DNA from: Echinicola marina | GTDB lineage: Bacteria > Bacteroidota > Bacteroidia > Cytophagales > Cyclobacteriaceae | Length of the DNA: 64,000 nt | Direction: 5' to 3' | Assembly (NCBI RefSeq): GCF_020463795.1 | Contig: NZ_CP080025.1 | Location: forward strand, 5,535,001 to 5,599,000 | In this document: positions 36,571 through 44,485 of the stretch, one piece after another | Position numbering within the stretch: position 1 is the stretch's first letter | Layout of the letters: each line of letters starts with the position of its first letter | Program-made: the position numbers and the translations under genes | Notes under the pieces: generated by a model | The model's input: the letters and a program-made list of their open reading frames with translations, nothing else | Database searches by the model: none | Told to the model about the DNA's origin: nothing

Positions 36571-36590
36571 TCATACCAGTTCGTACCTAT
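36571..36590 (-). promoter_or_regulatory. GntR-type operator at its own promoter
   Basis: The minus strand reads ATAGGTACGAACTGGTATGA: the same tandem 10-bp repeat as at 35356-35375, with 17 bases identical and opposite orientation in the window. This suggests autoregulation. Confidence 0.7.
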
Positions 36591-36674
36591 TCAGTTTCTA
36601 ATTCAATTAATGATAGAGGCTTATTTCCTCAGCAGAAGAATGCATATACCCCGTGGTCTAAAAACCAAACAAAA

Positions 36675-36706
36675 AAATCCGAGAAACCATCATTCCCCGG
36701 ATTTTA
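36675..36706 (-). terminator. Intrinsic terminator between GH29 and the GntR gene
   Basis: On the minus strand AAAATCCG and CGGATTTT form an 8-bp stem around a loop of about 16 nt, followed by TTTTTTG. It ends the GH29 transcript about 135 bp after its stop. Confidence 0.65.
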
Positions 36707-36838
36707 TAACTAACTAAATTTAAGCATCTATTTTTAGGAGAGACACTTTCAATCAAATAACCAAGTGCCCCTAATAACAACCAAAGTAAAACAGAGGCTA
36801 GACAAGCATTAAGCGCCATTTTTATTTCTTTGCCAACA

Positions 36839-38359
36839 TTACCCCTTTTTACTAGCCGACATATCAATTATATTAATTTCATTTATAGATGGTAATCCTT
36901 GAGCCTTGGTAATATTCAATTTTAGCTTGGTTCCCTGATAATAAACCGGAAATCTGATTACCTTACAATCCCCCATGGATTCGCTGCCTACATAAATCGT
37001 TTTACATTTCCCATCAGTCAAAACCTGAATATTATATTCCTTAATCCTATTGGTTCGTATGTTTGAAAAGCCATCATCCAGTTGCTCGCTATCCTGATAT
37101 TCAAAAATGCTTATTTTGTTAAATTTATTTTCCGGGTCCAATTGAATTTCCAGGAAACTTAACGTGTCCGCAGCAGACCACCTGCTATCCAGACTTCCGT
37201 CTGTCACTGCACTGGCCGTGTATTCCTTTCCTTTTTCTCTTAAGGTTGAACTGGCAGATACAGGCATTTTCGCAGAAATAAACTCACCATTTTTTGGTAG
37301 TGGTTTATCTTTTTCTATTCCTAATCGTTCACCCAGCTTCATTACCGCATTCGCCTCATATTCGCGTATTTTGCCGGTCTGATCTGGTGGAACATTGATT
37401 ACCAAGCAGTTGTCATTATCCGTAGACCAATAAAATAGCTCCTCTAATTCATCCAAAGAACGAACTGGTAAATGCTTAGATTTCTGGAACCAGTTCCATC
37501 GACTACTGATACAAATAGTATGTTCAAATGGCAAATAATAAGATTTCCCCTCATGTAAATATTGCTTTTTGTCGTAGCGGGTAATCAATTTTGGATCCCA
37601 CAATCTAAAATCTGATGGAAAATATTGGAAGTAATATTTATTATCCTCCGTCATAGTAGAAGGCAAAGTAAACTTACGCTTGCCTGCTTCATTCAAAATG
37701 GTGTGATTCACACTAAAGGCACAATTGGGATTAAAACCTTTGACCAAGGCATAAAGTTGATCCAAGCCGCAATCCTTAGGATCCCTTCTCCAGCCTCCAT
37801 CCAGCCAAAGTTCTGCAATGGTCCCGTAATTGGTAAACAGCTCTGTCAATTGATTCTTCATGTAATCAATGTACTTCTGAGGATTTTCATCCTTGAAAGT
37901 AGGTTCTTTTCTATCCCATAAAGAATAGTAAACTGCAAATTCCAACCCATACTTTTCACAAGCCTCTGAAACGGCCTTTACCACATCCATTTTCACAGGA
38001 GAGCTAGCTACATCATAGTCTGTATACTTACTATCCCACAGACAAAACCCGTCATGATGTTTCGTTATCAACGAAACATATCGAAAGCCCGCATCCCTTG
38101 CGACCCTAACCCATTGATCAGGATCCAAATCAGTAGGCTGATACTGTTCCACCGGGATACTTCCATCTGACCATTCGATATCAGCAAAAGTGTTAATGCC
38201 AAAATGAATAAACATACCATAGCCCCTTTTGATCATTTCCTTCTGAGCCTGATTAGGCTCATTTGCAGGTTTTAAAATCTGAGCATTCATGTCAAATGGG
38301 GCTACCAATAATAAAATCACCCCGAATATAATTTGCCAGACAAAATTCATTTTATTCAT
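36839..38359 (-). CDS. GH29 alpha-L-fucosidase, secreted
   Basis: This 506-residue protein has a signal peptide (LLLVAPFDMNAQ). The GH29 barrel shows GYGMFIHFGINTFADIEW, then LITKHHDGFCLWDS (His101-His102), then TIAELWLDGGWRRD, with Asp187 as the likely nucleophile. From about residue 370 there is a discoidin-like domain (PVSASSTLREKGKEYTASAV, then TDGSLDSRWSAADTLSFLEI) that may bind sugar. The layout resembles GH29 subfamily B, which often cuts alpha-1,3/1,4 fucose, but the linkage is inferred. It has its own promoter (38385-38413) and terminator, so it is a single-gene unit. Confidence 0.93.
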   Translation of the reverse strand: MNKMNFVWQIIFGVILLLVAPFDMNAQILKPANEPNQAQKEMIKRGYGMFIHFGINTFADIEWSDGSIPVEQYQPTDLDPDQWVRVARDAGFRYVSLITKHHDGFCLWDSKYTDYDVASSPVKMDVVKAVSEACEKYGLEFAVYYSLWDRKEPTFKDENPQKYIDYMKNQLTELFTNYGTIAELWLDGGWRRDPKDCGLDQLYALVKGFNPNCAFSVNHTILNEAGKRKFTLPSTMTEDNKYYFQYFPSDFRLWDPKLITRYDKKQYLHEGKSYYLPFEHTICISSRWNWFQKSKHLPVRSLDELEELFYWSTDNDNCLVINVPPDQTGKIREYEANAVMKLGERLGIEKDKPLPKNGEFISAKMPVSASSTLREKGKEYTASAVTDGSLDSRWSAADTLSFLEIQLDPENKFNKISIFEYQDSEQLDDGFSNIRTNRIKEYNIQVLTDGKCKTIYVGSESMGDCKVIRFPVYYQGTKLKLNITKAQGLPSINEINIIDMSASKKG

Positions 38360-38384
38360 TTCCGAATCTTAAATATTAACAAAA

Positions 38385-38413
38385 CAAAGCTATAAAAACT
38401 AAATAAGGAACAA
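38385..38413 (-). promoter_or_regulatory. Bacteroidota-type promoter of the GH29 gene
   Basis: The minus strand has TTG (38411-38413), an 18-bp spacer, then TAGCTTTG (38385-38392). This matches the TTG / TAnnTTTG pattern. It is 25 bp upstream of the GH29 ATG. Confidence 0.7.
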
Positions 38414-38447
38414 TATCGTAACTAAACGAAAACAATCAAAAACAAAA

Positions 38448-38479
38448 ACCATCTATACAAAGAATTTTATATAGATGGT
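38448..38479 (-). terminator. Intrinsic terminator after GH27
   Basis: A perfect 10-bp stem ACCATCTATA / TATAGATGGT with a 12-nt loop is followed on the minus strand by TTTTGTTTTTG. It lies 117 bp after the GH27 stop. Confidence 0.65.
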
Positions 38480-38596
38480 CTTATCATTGATAAAAAAGGA
38501 AAGAAAATGGAAAATCTCTAAAGTGATCAGCCGATGTTTAAGAGTGAAAATTATTATCTACAGTCTACTTCTCTTAGCTAGAGATTAAGTGTCCCC

Positions 38597-39829
38597 TCAG
38601 TTATCTTTATTTTTTGGCTTATACTGAAACAAGTTGAAAGGCAAACTTTCTCCCTCTATCTTTAACACTACCACTCCGTGGGATGGCACCTCAAAAGTCA
38701 CTTTTTCTGTCTTGGATTTTTCAAAATATTTTCCTGACCATAATTCTGTCATGGAATAACCATTTTCTCCAGATAGCCCTACATCCTTTAAATTAAAGGA
38801 AATGTTCTCCTTACTCGATGTACGATTCAACAAGGTCACCGCCACTTGGCCGCTGATGGTAGAAATTAGCGGCTTGGCCCAAACCTCTAAATCCCCATGA
38901 TCAATCACCCTCCTTGCCTGATAAACCATTGGATCCTGATTGATCGCTATCAACTCCTTGTTGGTCAATATACTCAAGGTCTCTTCCGAAATAGTAGTCA
39001 GATCATTACTGGCTATAAGTGGGGAATTAAGCATGCACCACATGGTAAAGTGTGTCTTATCCTCTTCAAAAGTCATTCCCCTTCCCACTTGTAGGATATC
39101 CATATCGTTAACATGGCCTGGCCCAGAATACATCCATAAATCTGCATTCTGGTCTATAATCCGCATGATGGATTTAAAATTATTTCCAATATCTGGAGAC
39201 ACCCTCCAAGAATCTGCGATATTGACCACCCACTCTCCTGGGAATTCCCACCGACATACATTGAAGACCACTGACGGGTCCATTTCTCTAATGATTTTGC
39301 TGATTTCGGTATACCTCACCTCTTCGGTCAAGCCCATCCAGTCTCCTCCACACCAGTCCACTTTCACAAAATCATAGCCCCAATCTTCAATCATTAGGGA
39401 AAGATCCCTGCTTTCATGCCCATATAGACCAACGCCCACTCCCAAAGTATCTTTATCCCAATAAGATGCGCAAGTATTGATTCCCGCATCGGTATAAATC
39501 CCTGCTTTCAGTCCTTTACTATGGATATAATCTGCCAAGTCCTTCATACCTGAAGGAAATTTTTCTGGATGAGAATAAAGGTTTCCTTTACCATCCCGAC
39601 CACCAAAATACCCATCATCCATATTCAAATAGGTATAACCAGCCTCAAGCAGCCCTTGATCCACCATCGCATCAGCCTGTTTTTTTATAATATCCTCGCT
39701 GATATTTACCCTGTAATTGTTCCAGCTAGACCAGCCCATCAATGGAGTCTGTGGACGTTGCGCATGCGCATAAAAACCAATGAGCATTAAGAGCAGCACT
39801 ATATTAATTTTCAAACTATTTGGGTTCAT
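38597..39829 (-). CDS. GH27 alpha-galactosidase, secreted
   Basis: This 410-residue protein has a signal peptide (LIGFYAHAQ). GH27 motifs appear in order: TPLMGWSSWNNYR, YLNMDDGYFGG, GLKAGIYTDAGINTC, YDFVKVDWCGG with Asp158 as the likely nucleophile, ADSWRVSPDIGNN with the acid/base Asp, and MWCMLNSPLIASNDL. A C-terminal beta domain follows. It removes terminal alpha-D-galactose, although some relatives act on beta-L-arabinopyranose. It lies 61 bp downstream of a GH20 remnant, which suggests an operon that lost its first gene. Confidence 0.94.
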   Translation of the reverse strand: MNPNSLKINIVLLLMLIGFYAHAQRPQTPLMGWSSWNNYRVNISEDIIKKQADAMVDQGLLEAGYTYLNMDDGYFGGRDGKGNLYSHPEKFPSGMKDLADYIHSKGLKAGIYTDAGINTCASYWDKDTLGVGVGLYGHESRDLSLMIEDWGYDFVKVDWCGGDWMGLTEEVRYTEISKIIREMDPSVVFNVCRWEFPGEWVVNIADSWRVSPDIGNNFKSIMRIIDQNADLWMYSGPGHVNDMDILQVGRGMTFEEDKTHFTMWCMLNSPLIASNDLTTISEETLSILTNKELIAINQDPMVYQARRVIDHGDLEVWAKPLISTISGQVAVTLLNRTSSKENISFNLKDVGLSGENGYSMTELWSGKYFEKSKTEKVTFEVPSHGVVVLKIEGESLPFNLFQYKPKNKDN

Positions 39830-39890
39830 AATTTAGAATGGGTTTGGTTCAATTATTTTAGTTTGGTCAAAAATTTATTTTATACTTTTT

Positions 39891-40301
39891 TCAATATTGA
39901 CTGCCCGAATAATATGCTGGATGAAAGCGTTTTCCTTTTTGCTTCCATGCCTGATAATGCCAAGCATTCAAACGACGCACAAAGTCATCAAAGTTCTTGT
40001 CTTCCTTTCCAGTCCATGAAAGCTCTGCGAAGGCAGGCATTCTAGGCAGTAAGATATATTCGAGATGATCTACAGAAGAAATAAATTCCGTCCATACAGC
40101 TATCTGTACCCCTTTGATGTGCTTGCGCTCCTCTTGGCTCAACTGTTTAGGAAAAGGATGGTATTCATACACCCTTTCCAAAGTATTTATGGAAAAAGAA
40201 GGCCCATGAGGCTCTTTTTCTGGATCTTCTTGTACACGATTTAGATACAGCGGATCACTCGGCGTCATGATCACATCATTGCCCATCTTGGCTGCTTCTC
40301 C
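39891..40301 (-). pseudogene. GH20 beta-N-acetylhexosaminidase remnant (C-terminal fragment)
   Basis: About 136 codons match only the C-terminal end of GH20 enzymes: AKMGNDVIMTPSDPLYL, then VQIAVWTEFI, then YILLPRMPAFAELSWTG. Upstream of ATG 40286 the same frame continues to read GEAAK, the conserved residues expected before this point, and is then broken by TAG. The N-terminal domain and the catalytic Asp-Glu pair are missing, so this is a truncated gene. A short product could start at 40286 but would lack the active site. The deletion joint lies at about 40302-40320. Confidence 0.85.
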
Positions 40302-40381
40302 CTAATTACTATTCTGTATTTATAGAACAAGAGTATCTAGGCCTAAAGACCAAAAATATCAGAAGTAACTTAAATTAAAAA

Positions 40382-40442
40382 AGAAACCGTCCTATAACTT
40401 TCCATCTAAATAATTAGATAGAATTATTATAAGACGGTTTCT
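40382..40442 (-). terminator. Long nested-hairpin terminator after GH2
   Basis: AGAAACCGTCctATAA-type arms of 16 bp (one mismatch) enclose a second hairpin ATCTAA/TTAGAT. On the minus strand the structure is followed by TTTTTTAA. It starts 42 bp after the GH2 stop. Confidence 0.7.
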
Positions 40443-40483
40443 ACCATCTCCCTGCTTTCAGTAATTGAAAATCTAGACTATTA

Positions 40484-42754
40484 TCACTTTAAACTCTCCA
40501 AAGTTTTCTCAGCAATCGCTTTATTTCCAGTAGCTATAGAAAGGCCTGCGTCGATATACTGTCCCCCTATATTTTGCTTACAGTGAATAGCAATAGTATT
40601 GGTTCCATTTGATACCAAAGCTTTTTTGGCTTCATCAGAAATAGGATTATTGACATAATTGGAAGTAAACCCATCCAATTCTGCTGCCTTAACCCCATTA
40701 ATATATACCACACATTCATCATCATGATGGATACTTAGACGAATATCATCCAAGTCAATCTTCGAAAGATCTCCCAGCTCGAAAGTTCTTCTAAGCCAAA
40801 TCCCATCACTTTCCCAAGTAGTGCCATTAATAGCTCCTGGAGTGCCTTTAGACCCAAAACCTGCTCTTCCAGTTTTCCAGCTTGAGGCTAAAAAGTCAGT
40901 TTCCGTCCAATTGTTCGCTGGTTTTTCAAAAGTATACTGCCAGTCTATATTTTGCTCCTTTGCGGTTGGAACCAACGAATACACATGGTCCGTTTTTTCT
41001 ATTATCTTTTTGTTGATACGGGCAATCTTCTCTGGCTCGACCTTCAACACGCGATCATAGGTCATGATCCCATTAAGTTCTATTTCCACATCGGTAATTT
41101 CGGTATATACTGCCGCACTCAAGCCTTGATTGGTCTTAAACTGCACCAACATATCCGCAAAGTCATCATACATGGACAAATATTCAGCTTCTGTATTGAT
41201 TGTAATATATTCTTTCAAATCATCAGGATTCCAAATATGTTCATCCATCTGATAACCAATACCGCCATATTCCCCACAAACAGTGACTTGATAAGGGCTC
41301 TGAGCATAGGCTGGTTGTGGGTAACTGTGAACATCGGCCACATCTGCTGCGCCATGATTGGTTCCTCCACTGGCTTCATTAACGACCCTGGAAGGATCCA
41401 ATCCTTTTACCAAAGCGGAATAATGTTCCGTATCATGCTGTCCTTGGGACTCATTGAAAATCACCCACATCACTATACTTGGCACATTTTTAAGATTGTC
41501 CACCATGCGCATCAGCTCTCTAGTAAAGGCCTCCTTGTTAGGTTCTGGTGCAGCATGAGTATAACTACTGGAAGAAGGCATATCTTGCCATACCAACAAT
41601 CCCAATTTATCCGCCCAATAATACCATCTCTTTGGTTCTACCTTAATATGTTTTCTGGTCATATTAAAGCCAAGCTCTTTGGTCACTTCCAAATCATAGC
41701 GCAATGCCTCGTCTGTAGGCGCAGTATACAATCCATCAGGCCAATAGCCTTGATCCAATGGTCCCATTTGAAAAACAAATTCATTGTTCAGGTAAAGTTT
41801 TTGGAATTCTCCTTCCTGTTCCACTGAAATCTTCCTCATCCCAAAATAGGTATCTACCACATCGACTACTTTATCCCCATCTTTAAGGGTAATGGTCATA
41901 TCATACAGAAAAGGGGAATCAGGGGACCAAAGCTTTTGATTCTTGATCGAAATGGCTGTGGGCTTCATAGGCTTGGAATCAACGGTCGCAATCACCTTAT
42001 CTCCATCTCTAACTTCTGCCGTATACGTCAAGAACCTTCCACCTGAAGTTTCCACGGACAAATTAAGTTGGGAATTGTCTATATCCGGTACCATTTCAAA
42101 GTCCACAATTCTATCCTTAGCTACAGGCTCTAGCCATACTGTTTGCCATATCCCCGTTACAGGAGTATACATGATATCTATTTGATTGAGGGCCTGCTTT
42201 CCCCTAGGAAAACCTTCTCTAGTTGTTGGATCCCAAACTTTGACCGTAACCGTCTGGGTTCCCTCTTTGAGGTGATCTGTGATATCAAAGGAAAACGGAT
42301 CATAACCTCCCTCATGTTTCCCTACTGGTCGGTCATTAATAAACACCACCGCTTCATAGTCCACTGCTCCAAAGTGCATGAGAATACGCTGTCCATCCCA
42401 ATCCTTTGGAACGGTAAACTCCCTACGATACCATAATCGTTCATGGGTGGTTTCTTGTACTCCAGAAAGCGCTGACTCTACAGCAAAAGGTACAAGTATA
42501 TTTCTTGACAATTTCCCTTTTGGATAAGGTTCCCTCTCCCATGTTCCTGGCTGGAATTGCCAAAGACCATTAAGGTTTTTCCATTCTTTTCTTACCATCT
42601 GTGGACGAGGATATTCTGGAAGGACATTTTCTGGATCCACATCCTTGGCAAATTTAGTCATTAAAGGTGCTTGCTTAGGAGTCCACTGCTGGGCATTGGC
42701 AGTCATCGCCAACCAAAATAATACAGCAACTCCTAAAAATCTGTTTGTACGCAT
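40484..42754 (-). CDS. GH2 glycosidase (beta-galactosidase/beta-glucuronidase type), secreted
   Basis: This 756-residue protein has a signal peptide (LFWLAMTANAQ). The sugar-binding domain reads WKNLNGLWQFQPGTW, then HERLWYRREFTVPKDW, then FGAVDYEAVVFINDRPVGKH. An immunoglobulin-like domain and the TIM barrel follow (FNMTRKHIKVEPKRWYYWAD). The acid/base Glu is in VIFNESQGQHD near residue 432. The nucleophile is in TVCGEYGGIGY near residue 494. The C-terminal 140 residues form an extra jelly-roll domain (RLSIHHDDECVVYINGVKAA). Exact specificity is not clear. It is a single-gene unit with its own terminator. Confidence 0.9.
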   Translation of the reverse strand: MRTNRFLGVAVLFWLAMTANAQQWTPKQAPLMTKFAKDVDPENVLPEYPRPQMVRKEWKNLNGLWQFQPGTWEREPYPKGKLSRNILVPFAVESALSGVQETTHERLWYRREFTVPKDWDGQRILMHFGAVDYEAVVFINDRPVGKHEGGYDPFSFDITDHLKEGTQTVTVKVWDPTTREGFPRGKQALNQIDIMYTPVTGIWQTVWLEPVAKDRIVDFEMVPDIDNSQLNLSVETSGGRFLTYTAEVRDGDKVIATVDSKPMKPTAISIKNQKLWSPDSPFLYDMTITLKDGDKVVDVVDTYFGMRKISVEQEGEFQKLYLNNEFVFQMGPLDQGYWPDGLYTAPTDEALRYDLEVTKELGFNMTRKHIKVEPKRWYYWADKLGLLVWQDMPSSSSYTHAAPEPNKEAFTRELMRMVDNLKNVPSIVMWVIFNESQGQHDTEHYSALVKGLDPSRVVNEASGGTNHGAADVADVHSYPQPAYAQSPYQVTVCGEYGGIGYQMDEHIWNPDDLKEYITINTEAEYLSMYDDFADMLVQFKTNQGLSAAVYTEITDVEIELNGIMTYDRVLKVEPEKIARINKKIIEKTDHVYSLVPTAKEQNIDWQYTFEKPANNWTETDFLASSWKTGRAGFGSKGTPGAINGTTWESDGIWLRRTFELGDLSKIDLDDIRLSIHHDDECVVYINGVKAAELDGFTSNYVNNPISDEAKKALVSNGTNTIAIHCKQNIGGQYIDAGLSIATGNKAIAEKTLESLK

Positions 42755-43266
42755 TAGTAGTTTTGAGTTTAATGTTATTGCTTTAATTTATTTGCTAAAA
42801 GGGTTTTGCATTTATAAACAAATCCCAAACCCAAAGTTAAAAAGCACCCAAGCCTTCCAATACTACATATCCTTCAAAAAAGTAAAATAAATCCTTCGCT
42901 TACCGCAAATCCGTCGTCACTATAGTATATTTCCATTAATAACCCACGTTTTTTCTTCAAAATACCAAAGGATTATTTTCTGGTGGATTTCAGAGATCAA
43001 TACAAAACAATAAAAGTCTTATTCTTTCTGTATTGAAATCATCATCTTAATTATTGACATTTACCTCTGGGCAAACAGCTCCAATAATACCCTAAGATAA
43101 ATCTGAAAATAACTGGATAGTAAAAGCTATACAATGATCCGTCGAACCTATGTTTTTCAACAAATCAAGGTCGATCTTCGTTTTAGATTACTCGATTAAG
43201 TTTAAAAAAGAACAACAATTACCCAACCCCTTAAAGCAAACTAATAATATTCATAAGTCCCTATTG
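42755..43266. other. Intergenic region between GH2 and the metallo-hydrolase
   Basis: This 512-bp AT-rich gap lies between divergent genes and must hold both promoters. No exact TAnnTTTG box with a TTG partner was recognised. GCTAAAAGGG at about 42794 resembles the LacI half-site but lacks the central CG. The 43150-43266 part is open in frame with the next gene. Confidence 0.4.
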
Positions 43267-44409
43267 ATGGCTAAGAAGACAATTAATACAATCATTCGAT
43301 ACACATTATTTCTGACTCTAATTATTCTAGTCTTTGGAACAATTGCTTACTCCTATACCAAAGTAGCTCCCCAGTTTGGAGAGAGCCCCGAAGGTGATTA
43401 TTTATCAAGGATCAACAATTCACCCAATTACGACGGAAATCAGTTCATCAACCTAATTGAAACGAGCACAGGATCATTATGGGATGTATTGCCATTATTG
43501 CCTGAACTTCTATTCTCTGAACAAAGTGCTCCCAGCAGGCCATTAGAGGTTAATTTCGAATCTGTCCTTGACAAAAAAACAGATAGCTTGTGTCATATCA
43601 CCTGGTATGGTCATTCTGCATTTTTAATTGAGCTGGAAGGAAAGAGAATTTTGATCGACCCGATGTTAACCGGGAATCCTTCTCCCCTTCCCATTGGCAC
43701 AAAAAGATTCCTGTATGAATCCTCCATTCCAATAGAAAAACTGAATGATATTGATGCGATCATCCTATCCCACGATCACTATGATCATTTGGACTATCCA
43801 TCCATTCTCCAGTTAAAGGAAGTTACCAAGCATTTCTATACACCACTAGGAGTGGGCGCCCACCTTAGCGCGTGGGGAATTCCAGCCTCAAAAATCACTG
43901 AATTAGATTGGTGGGAAGAGGCAAAATTAAACTCCATAGAAATCATTGCCAGCCCATCCCGTCATTTTTCTGGCAGGGGATTAACAGACCGAAATAAAAC
44001 CCAATGGGCCAGTTGGATTATCAAATCTGAAAATACTTCCATTTACTTCAGTGGTGACGGTGGCTACGGTCCCCACTTTAAAGAAATCGGCAAAAGACAT
44101 GGCCCCTTTGATTTGGCTCTAATGGAATGCGGACAATACAATGACGCCTGGCCAGATATCCACATGCTTCCTGAACAAAGTGTAACTGCTGGGAAGGGAG
44201 TTAAAGGAAAAATATTAATGCCAATCCACTGGGGAGCCTTTAGCTTATCTACCCATTCTTGGACCGAACCGGTAAAGCGATTTAAAAAGGAAAGTGAGCA
44301 ACAGAATATGACCATGATCCACCCTGTTATCGGCCAACGGGTACAACTTGGAAAAGATTACCCACAAGAAGAGTGGTGGTTGAAATATATGAGTGAATCC
44401 AGTCATTAA
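43267..44409 (+). CDS. UlaG/NAPE-PLD-like metallo-beta-lactamase-fold hydrolase
   Basis: This protein of about 380 residues starts at ATG 43267 (MAKKTINTIIRYTLFLTL), which gives one N-terminal membrane helix; the open frame extends back to 43150. The metallo-beta-lactamase fold is shown by ITWYGHSAFLIELEGKRILI, then DPMLTG, then ILSHDHYDHLDYPS (HxHxDH), SPSRHFSGRG, YFSGDGGYGPHF and MPIHWGAFSL, which together supply a two-metal site. Relatives include N-acyl-phosphatidylethanolamine phospholipase D and UlaG-type lactonases. The membrane anchor favours a lipid or envelope substrate, but the carbohydrate neighbours allow a sugar lactone. It ends at a shared bidirectional terminator. Confidence 0.85.
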   Translation: MAKKTINTIIRYTLFLTLIILVFGTIAYSYTKVAPQFGESPEGDYLSRINNSPNYDGNQFINLIETSTGSLWDVLPLLPELLFSEQSAPSRPLEVNFESVLDKKTDSLCHITWYGHSAFLIELEGKRILIDPMLTGNPSPLPIGTKRFLYESSIPIEKLNDIDAIILSHDHYDHLDYPSILQLKEVTKHFYTPLGVGAHLSAWGIPASKITELDWWEEAKLNSIEIIASPSRHFSGRGLTDRNKTQWASWIIKSENTSIYFSGDGGYGPHFKEIGKRHGPFDLALMECGQYNDAWPDIHMLPEQSVTAGKGVKGKILMPIHWGAFSLSTHSWTEPVKRFKKESEQQNMTMIHPVIGQRVQLGKDYPQEEWWLKYMSESSH

Positions 44410-44430
44410 TTCTTCTAGATGATAATAATG

Positions 44431-44480
44431 AAAGTAAAAAGCACCCCTTAAAAAATTCAAAGGGGTGCTTTTTACTTTTC
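44431..44480. terminator. Bidirectional intrinsic terminator
   Basis: A stem of about 17 bp (GTAAAAAGCACCCCTT with AGGGGTGCTTTTTAC) around an A-rich loop has T-tracts on both strands. It serves the plus-strand metallo-hydrolase and the minus-strand DUF5107 gene. Confidence 0.85.
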
Positions 44481-44485
44481 CAACA

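Noticed and set aside
36658-36867. Minus-strand 69-codon frame with a hydrophobic stretch (possible small membrane protein)
   Set aside because: It runs through the GH29 terminator hairpin and overlaps the end of GH29; the last third looks random.
40952-41827. Plus-strand 291-codon open frame inside GH2
   Set aside because: It lies wholly antisense to a clear GH2 enzyme and has no recognisable domain.
42791-42800. GCTAAAAGGG before GH2 at 40484 as a LacI operator
   Set aside because: It lacks the central CG and has no palindromic partner.
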